In this document: one piece after another, positions 58,181-64,000 of the stretch
How positions within the stretch are numbered: position 1 is the first letter of the stretch
Layout of the letters: every line of letters starts with the position of its first letter
The notes under the pieces: generated by a model
Told to the model about the DNA's origin: nothing
Databases searched by the model: none
What the model saw: the letters and a program-made list of their open reading frames with translations, nothing else
Source of the DNA: Sycobia sp. Sy_11
Taxonomy: Eukaryota; Arthropoda; Insecta; Hymenoptera; Epichrysomallidae
Direction: 5' to 3'
NCBI GenBank assembly: GCA_018907035.1
Contig: JACCIC010000219.1
Span: 620,001-684,000, forward strand
Length of the DNA: 64,000 nt
Position numbers and translations under genes: made by a program

Positions 58181-61100
58181 TTCAATAGTATTTATATTAG
58201 GTATACGTTTGTTAACATAACACTGAGACATCTGAAATATATTTATTACATCATCTTTCTATATTATAAATACATAAAAAATGTATCAACTTTATACAAA
58301 GTGTGAACTACAATTGTCATATTACAATTCGATCATAATTTCTACAGTTCCTACATAATTAAGTATTTATGTGAAATGCATATACAAAAAATATATACAA
58401 AAAAACTTATAATAATCTATACAACATTTGTTTTATATTTAGTGAAAAAAACATATAAAAATTATACATTTCGAAAAGACAAATTGTACTAATAATACAC
58501 AGGCAATAACAGTAACTTTATTTTTCCGGTGCTTACACAGAAATAAAAGTTTTTCTAAAAATTCAAATTATATTATATTTTCTCTTCAAGAAAGAACTCT
58601 TTATGTATTGTATATATATGAGACTATAAAAATTTCTATCTAACTTTTTATCTTACATTTAAAATTTAGAATTATTTTTCACATTGCTCAGACTAATTTT
58701 ATTAAATTAATAACTAATAAAATAAATAGCAATTATTAAAAATAATAAAAATTTAAACTAATCAATGGATAATGATAATGATAAACGCCAGTAAATAAAA
58801 ACAAAAAATATTTTTAGACTGCGCTGACTGGTTCCTGGAACATAGGCTTTTTTCCTTTTAGTATTATATATTAAGGTACATGTTTAACAGATCTGTTCTT
58901 ATATTACAGCATTAAAACTTAAAACAAAAATTAGTATCTATGTAGAAAATATATACTACACAGCTTCAAAATCTTAAAATATAAAAAAATTTTTATTACT
59001 TACTACAGCTTTAATAATTATAATTGAAAAACTACTCGGTGAAAGAGGCAACCTTTAACGTCTAATCGTTATAGTCTATCGTGCATAAACTTCACGTCAA
59101 CAATGAGTAAAGAGGGCGAGAAAACTAGATAGAGAACGAGACAGAGAGGGCGAGTAGGGCATGAATGTATGGTGAAAAGCGTTCAAGCAAAGGAAGATCT
59201 GCAGTATAGCACTGATAGAGAAAAATCACATCGGTTCTGCAATTCGATGAGCGTATATTAAGACGATTTTTTACTGTCGAACTTGCAATAAAGTTTATTT
59301 TATTGTAATTTATATATTTAATAAGATTTTTTGCGTCTATTCATCTATATCCTTCAGTCAATCTTGATTACAAGTTTAATAAATAAGTTATTATTAATAA
59401 CATAATTTTCACGTGAAGAAACAATAGAATCTATACCGAGTATATGTTTTCTTGAGAATAAAACCTTTTGCCTGCGATCACCATTCGAATCCAATGTTAA
59501 AATTTAGACAGCGATAAAAAAAAATTTCACCAGAGGAAAACTGGCACACTTGTGGTGCGAATATTTACAGAAGCAGGTACGTAAAAGCATGAAGACGAAT
59601 ATGACAATAGTTAGGTAATTAGGAAAATGAGTGCATTCTGTACATTTGACGTATCGTGAAATTTCTTGTATAATTGACATTGGACATTATCGAAAATTTA
59701 AAAACTTATACTATATCTCTCGAAAAATTAGACATAGCAAGCTACAGTTCTGATGTAGAAGATATGTTCGGTCAAAAGAATGATAAAAATAAGCGTAGTA
59801 TTAGACACAAAATATAGATCATTAGTTCAAGTGAAAATGAAATAACTGAACATAATCAAATAAAAATCAATAATTTTCCACTAACACCTTAAGACAAGAT
59901 TTTTGGTAATATACATAATATATTATGGTAATATACATAATATATTATGGTATTATATAAAATTACATTCATTTCAATATATTTTTAATTCGTGATTTTA
60001 ATATGTAGATTGTGTATGAATATGTTATTTTTTGAAGCAAATTAATGATTTGATAATAAATGCTATAAAACTTAACTTTCACAAATATATTATTCGGATT
60101 TTTCAAGCACTCAAGCTGACAAGAGTCATGCAGATTCATGTGGTAATGTATGCAATCCAAAAGAATTGAATAATTCCAATCTAGAAAGTAAGGAGATAGA
60201 TGATTTACCCATAAAAAATCAATTATAAACGAAAGTTTTAGTATATTTGCATTAAAATATTAATTTTTTTTAAATTATAGTACTGAATTTCATAAATTTT
60301 ATTTTTCAGTTCTTTAAAAAAATGTATTTAAAGATTTGAATAATTTACACGCTAAAATAGTACAAAGAACTAAGTAATATAACTATACTTTCTTACCTTA
60401 GAATATAGAAATGCTCTTTATATTCATACTAGCTCCCTTTGAAATAATAATAAAAGTATTTCACTCAAATCTTCAAAACTGTAATCAAAAGTTATATAAA
60501 TAGAATATTATTACTTACATCGAAAAATATTTTTCTGAATACTAATACAGACTTTACAAATAACTCGGAAAATTAGTGGACAGGTAAATGTGTAGCAAAT
60601 AACTCCGTAAAAATAATACCCGCATTATAGATGACAGAAGATAGGAAGTACTGTTATTATTACCCTTACACGGACCAAAGACATGCCGTTCAAGCTGTCA
60701 TAAAGAAAGAAAAACCTAAGGGAAAATGGGGCATTATTCGAACGATCAAAAATTTTTGAAAGTGCACGTATACCTTTCAAACTGTCGTCACTTATATATT
60801 TTGGTTTATTTTTTATTTGAAATCAAAAATTCCGATTTTCTCACGTCTTTATAATTATTAACTGTTACTTAATTTTGTATTTTATATTTGAAGACTTTTA
60901 AAGAAATCCATAATGTATGTAAAATATTCTATGCGATTAGAAATTAGAGCAATTACCTATTATAAAATTGTATAATTTCAGACGCTATTATATGAAAATT
61001 ACTTGATTGATCTAAATTGATCTAAATACATTCACACCACACGCACGCACACACACACACACACACCATCTTTATTTCACAAAAACGTGAACTCCTCGAG

Positions 61101-61532
61101 GATCGTATATCATACTATCCAAATGATAGAAATATTTCTTTCAGTTCAGGAGTAGAATTGAAGAAGCCATTTGCTATGTTGCAGAAGAGCTAATTAGGTA
61201 CACAGCTCTGATAACCAAATAAGTTATTCTGGAGTAAGGTAGGGGGATTCCGAAAAGTGATTCATTATTCTTTAAAATATTTGCCATAAGTCTAAATATT
61301 TATTTTTAATACTTTATGGAATTATAAGAGACTTAAAAAAATATGTAATCGAAAGATTATTAACTATACTTATTTGCAATCAAAAATTTGTTTATATGAA
61401 TTCTAACAAGGTTTGTGCATATATAATTTGGCCAAGCATAAAAAACTTTTAAAACTTGTAAATTGTTTAAAAAATAATTATTTCGAAAAATATTGTGCAT
61501 TATATATGCATTTGTGCATTTATATATGCAAA
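58181..61532. other. transposon interior: AT-rich with small ORF remnants
   Basis: A GC-richer patch at 59050-59260 (GAGAGGGCGAGTAGGGC) could be the transposase promoter region. On the plus strand, 59690-59880 encodes a LEKLDIASYSSDVEDMFGQK-like acidic stretch and 60090-60225 a Ser/Asn-rich one, compatible with a second element-encoded protein. At 60631-60759 a short frame starts MTEDRKYCYYYPYTDQRHAV and ends KWGIIRTIKNF. (CA)n lies at 61036-61066. Confidence 0.4.
60631..60759 (+). CDS. small ORF, 42 codons, unknown
   Basis: A complete short frame from ATG to TGA. Its composition (MTEDRKYCYYYPYTDQRHAV, then VIKKEKPKGKWGIIRTIKNF) looks more like real protein than the surrounding AT-rich frames. 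It may be an exon of the transposon's second protein. No family is recognised. Confidence 0.25.
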   Translation: MTEDRKYCYYYPYTDQRHAVQAVIKKEKPKGKWGIIRTIKNF

Positions 61533-61760
61533 ATAAGATTCTATTCAAGGTGCCCTTACTTCCGTTCAAGGTCGGAGTAAAATTACTTTACTTCAAGGTC
61601 GGAGTAAAATCCAACACCATTAACTTCAATTCTTTTGAAATAAAACTATACTGATGATAAAAATAACTGTATCTTAATATATAGAAAATATATTGTGAAA
61701 GTTCTAAATATAATTATATGACTGTCCGTGTGCATCGAGTATTATGGGAATAAATACCAT

Positions 61761-62064
61761 TAATTAATAAATATTTGTTCTTTGGTCTTACAGTCCAATC
61801 AAATCAATCGAAAACAATACGTAACGATATCAATACATATCTACATTAACATTAATACAAAAATAATAAAAATAAAAATTAAATTAAAAATTATAATCAC
61901 AGTCAGACTGTCCTTGTATATAATCACCCTGTAGACTAATCTGAAAATAAAATATTAGCCGAAAAAAAATTTGTTAGTAAAGTGCAATCTGACTGTCCCC
62001 AACACCCTTACCTAATTGAAGACTTGTCCAACGTTTCGAGCTCGCTACGGCTCCTCATCAGGGA

Positions 62065-62066
<2 letters not shown>
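61761..62066 (-). mobile_element. Penelope-like 3' fragment inserted in the right TIR
   Basis: Minus-orientation 3' region only: TTAATAAATATTTGTTCTTT, GGTCTTACAGTCCAATC, both GACAGTC-type palindromes and the hammerhead motif, after which (TA)n begins (62069-62123). The direct repeat ATAAATACCATTA flanks the insertion (61747-61759 and ~62195-62207) and probably is a 13-bp target-site duplication. The internal sequence is closer to the 31-kb relic (CAATCGAAAACAATACGTAAC) than to A-E. Confidence 0.8.

Positions 62067-62071
<5 letters not shown>
62020..62071 (-). ncRNA. hammerhead motif at the 5' limit of the PLE fragment
   Basis: The core is identical to the A-E motif (CTGATGA, stem II, GAAACGTT, GGAC). 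The distal part of helix I is lost because the fragment ends within it and passes into (TA)n, so the 5' breakpoint of this copy lies at the ribozyme. Confidence 0.65.

Positions 62072-62123
<52 letters not shown>
62069..62123. repeat. (TA)n adjoining the PLE fragment
   Basis: Pure (TA)n directly after GGACTG of the ribozyme. It lies inside the pair of 13-bp direct repeats, so it came with the insertion or expanded after it. Confidence 0.9.
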
Positions 62124-62127
<4 letters not shown>

Positions 62128-62904
62128 TTATACATTATTATAATATATTATTATAATATATTAAATATAATAATATATAATATTTATGATATATAAATAC
62201 CATTAGTCATTATAATAATGTTAATGCTAATCTCAATTCTTGGAATATAAAGGGAGTAACTGCAAAATGAAGGTTTTAAAAAGTTACCTTATAAAGACAA
62301 TTTCGTTACTTTTCCATCTTGCACAATTTCTCTGCATAATTATATGTCTTAAAAATAGCTTCAAATGTTCATACAATATTATTATTTACTTTGCACAGCG
62401 GTTTATATATTTTACTATTATGTACAAAATATTTCTCACTGTTAATCCAGATTTAAACTTATTTATAAAACATCTCTATACGATTTTGTAAGAGTTTTCT
62501 ATAGTAATACTGTAGGAATGGGGACAATTTTATGAGGATTTTAAAATGATTCTTGGATAGTGATAATACAGGATTTTCCATAATCATAAGAATGCTAGTA
62601 GTAATATCGTACAGAATTTTTCCATAGGAATCATTTTATTTGCACATGTATAAATATATCGATTGATTAATTTTATATCTGCGATAGAATTATAATATTT
62701 TGATTTATATAATATGTTGAAGACGACATATCTGAAAATAATATAAAATATTATGATTGATACAATACAAATATTTGTCTTTGAGTATACTTCTATTTTT
62801 ATATGAATAGCATAATAAAAATAAAATAACTGTGATTAAAAGAATATGTAAATTATTATTTCCTAAAACAAAAAATTGCATTATATAATAATTTTATATA
62901 TAAG

Positions 62905-63225
62905 CTACGTGCAGTTGCAACGTCTCAATTATCATACCGATTTTATTCACAGAAATTTTTGAATTATCGAGGTAGGTTTGCACTACGTAGCTGCAACGTC
63001 CATATTACGGCACCAAATTCGCTCATAAAAAGTTTGTTCATGAGCGAATCACGTTTATGATACGTAGCTGCAACTGCTTTCGTATCGGGATTTTTAAGCA
63101 GCAGCTACGTATGTTTTGGCACCAATGCGGATATTTTTCACGTTGCAGTAACGTAGCAATAACGTTTTCACTAGTCTCGACAACACGTAACCACGTTGCC
63201 AAAACTATGTCGTTGCAACGTTGTA
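62905..63225. repeat. subterminal GTTGCA/CTACGTA repeats
   Basis: Six variants of (G)TTGCAACGT or AGCTGCAACGT, often with TACGTAGC, at about 62909, 62989, 63064, 63140, 63188 and 63209, spaced roughly 20-80 bp. Subterminal repeats that bind transposase are a trait of CACTA elements (family knowledge). The last three lie outside the region matched by the left arm. Confidence 0.6.
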
Positions 63226-64000
63226 GCCATGAGTAATGCTATCTGGGTATTCTCTGCCAGGTCTGTGCTATGACCTACTGGTGACATCCATGGCCCGGGG
63301 ATATATCCCAGTCCAGTGATTACCTGCTGAGGGGATCGCTCCTGTGGTATTGTGGAGGCCGTACGGGGTTGTCCCGTTAGGTTTTTATTTCCCTCTTGGG
63401 TGCCCAGTTGTATCGCTGGGCCGGCTGGCGTCTCTGATAAATGGCCTACTTCGAGAGTTGTCGAGGTCAAAGCATGCGACATCTCCGTGAAGTCGGGATG
63501 GTTTTGTTCCGGATTTTTATCCTCTGCCGGAGTGGCATCCGTCCAGCAGCGAACGCTGGTCCATGTTCTGCGTAACTTAAACGCGGCTTACAAATATAAA
63601 TTTGGGAAATCAGAGAGATTCTTTGTTTGAGAACTCTTAAAGATTTATCTTCTTAACGTTGTTTTTTACGTCTATACTTGCATGTCAGGTTTATTTTACC
63701 TATTAATTCCAAATATTATTAATGTCATGGTGATGTAACTTGGATATTAATAGTTGAGACATCGAAAAAGAGAGGTTACAGGAGTGTCGGTTAATCGGCA
63801 ATGCTCTATCATGAATAAATGTTTCTATTCAATAAGAATTTAAAAATAAGACTTGTTGTTAATTGTTTGTAATTAAAATATATTTCTCTCTTTTTTTTCG
63901 TGAAAAAGGAAACAAAAACAAACAAAATTATTGTTTCGTTTAGTTCTATATCTCTTCCATTTGTTTAGTAGAATAATCAGAATTATTTATTGGTTAGTCT
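63226..64000. other. GC-rich block of unknown origin, then AT-rich DNA
   Basis: 63230-63600 is GC-rich, with a 103-codon minus-strand frame (63482-63171; GYIPGPWMSPVGHSTD, IPQERSPQQVITGL) and a 92-codon plus-strand frame (63352-63630; VRFLFPSWVPSCIAGPAG), neither recognised. The abrupt GC change suggests the end of another mobile element, for example a non-LTR retrotransposon 3' region, or a host exon. 63630-64000 is AT-rich with nothing recognisable. Confidence 0.4.

Larger units (their letters stand above)
55229..63096. mobile_element. long-TIR DNA transposon (EnSpm/CACTA-like), decayed
   Basis: About 7.9 kb bounded by inverted arms 55229-56341 and 61533-63096. Inside are a minus-strand transposase relic (57005-58180), a possible plus-strand second ORF (59690-60240) and AT-rich DNA. 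The right arm is broken by a PLE insertion. Arms match over nearly their whole length with few indels. Homology between arms stops at TAAAAATCCC on both sides, but related motifs go on to 63225 on the right, so the true right end may lie further out. Confidence 0.75.
61533..63096 (-). repeat. right terminal inverted repeat, interrupted by a PLE
   Basis: Inverse of 55229-56341. The arm is broken between about 61760 and 62236 by the PLE fragment, a (TA)n tract and a 38-bp remainder, leaving ~1087 bp of arm sequence against ~1113 bp on the left. Confidence 0.85.

Overview
The window looks like a repeat-dense, AT-rich insect nuclear region, probably hymenopteran (inference). The only host gene recognised with confidence is one minus-strand exon of a kainate-type ionotropic glutamate receptor (8119-8257), with intact splice signals on both sides. 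It fixes the source as an animal and suggests that much of the left part is intron. No bacterial genes, rRNA, tRNA or CRISPR array were seen.

Layout. 1-412: 5' end of a mariner transposon running off the window. 0.6-13.2 kb: AT-rich DNA with diverged direct and inverted repeats, a Tc1/mariner-type MITE (3277-3616), microsatellites and the receptor exon. 13.27-25.53 kb: five very similar copies or part-copies of a Penelope-like retroelement (PLE; reverse transcriptase plus GIY-YIG endonuclease), three on the minus strand (A, B, C) and two on the plus strand (D, E), meeting at a junction near 21.92 kb and bounded on both sides by (TA)n. Only copy B has an uninterrupted 816-codon ORF. Each complete 3' region carries a hammerhead ribozyme motif. 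25.6-27.8 kb: GC-richer DNA of unknown nature. 27.83-38.54 kb: an LTR-like block, AT-rich DNA with an older PLE relic (31.1-32.35 kb), and a 5'-truncated Ty3/gypsy relic (gypsy-1) with its 3' LTR. 38.56-48.77 kb: a full-length but mutated Ty3/gypsy element (gypsy-2) with two ~918-bp LTRs, PBS, gag, pol, a third ORF after integrase, and a polypurine tract. 48.8-52.1 kb: AT-rich DNA with an inverted-repeat element. 52.4-55.1 kb: relics of a Polinton/adintovirus-type DNA polymerase B and nearby ORFs, split by a PLE fragment. 55.23-63.10 kb: a decayed DNA transposon with ~1.1-kb terminal inverted repeats and an EnSpm/CACTA-like transposase relic, its right arm broken by another PLE insertion. 63.2-64 kb: a GC-rich block of unknown origin, then AT-rich DNA.

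The most interesting points are these. (1) In both gypsy elements a Cys/His zinc-knuckle module closely matching the Gag nucleocapsid module recurs in an extra ORF after integrase, together with a ~19-residue peptide repeat. (2) The PLE array is inverted, its two outermost copies share a premature stop and the same end features, and it carries five ribozyme motifs. (3) (TA)n tracts sit at the edges of several unrelated elements. (4) A long-TIR EnSpm-like transposon has ~75-bp subterminal repeats. No search or alignment could be run; family names rest on motif recognition.
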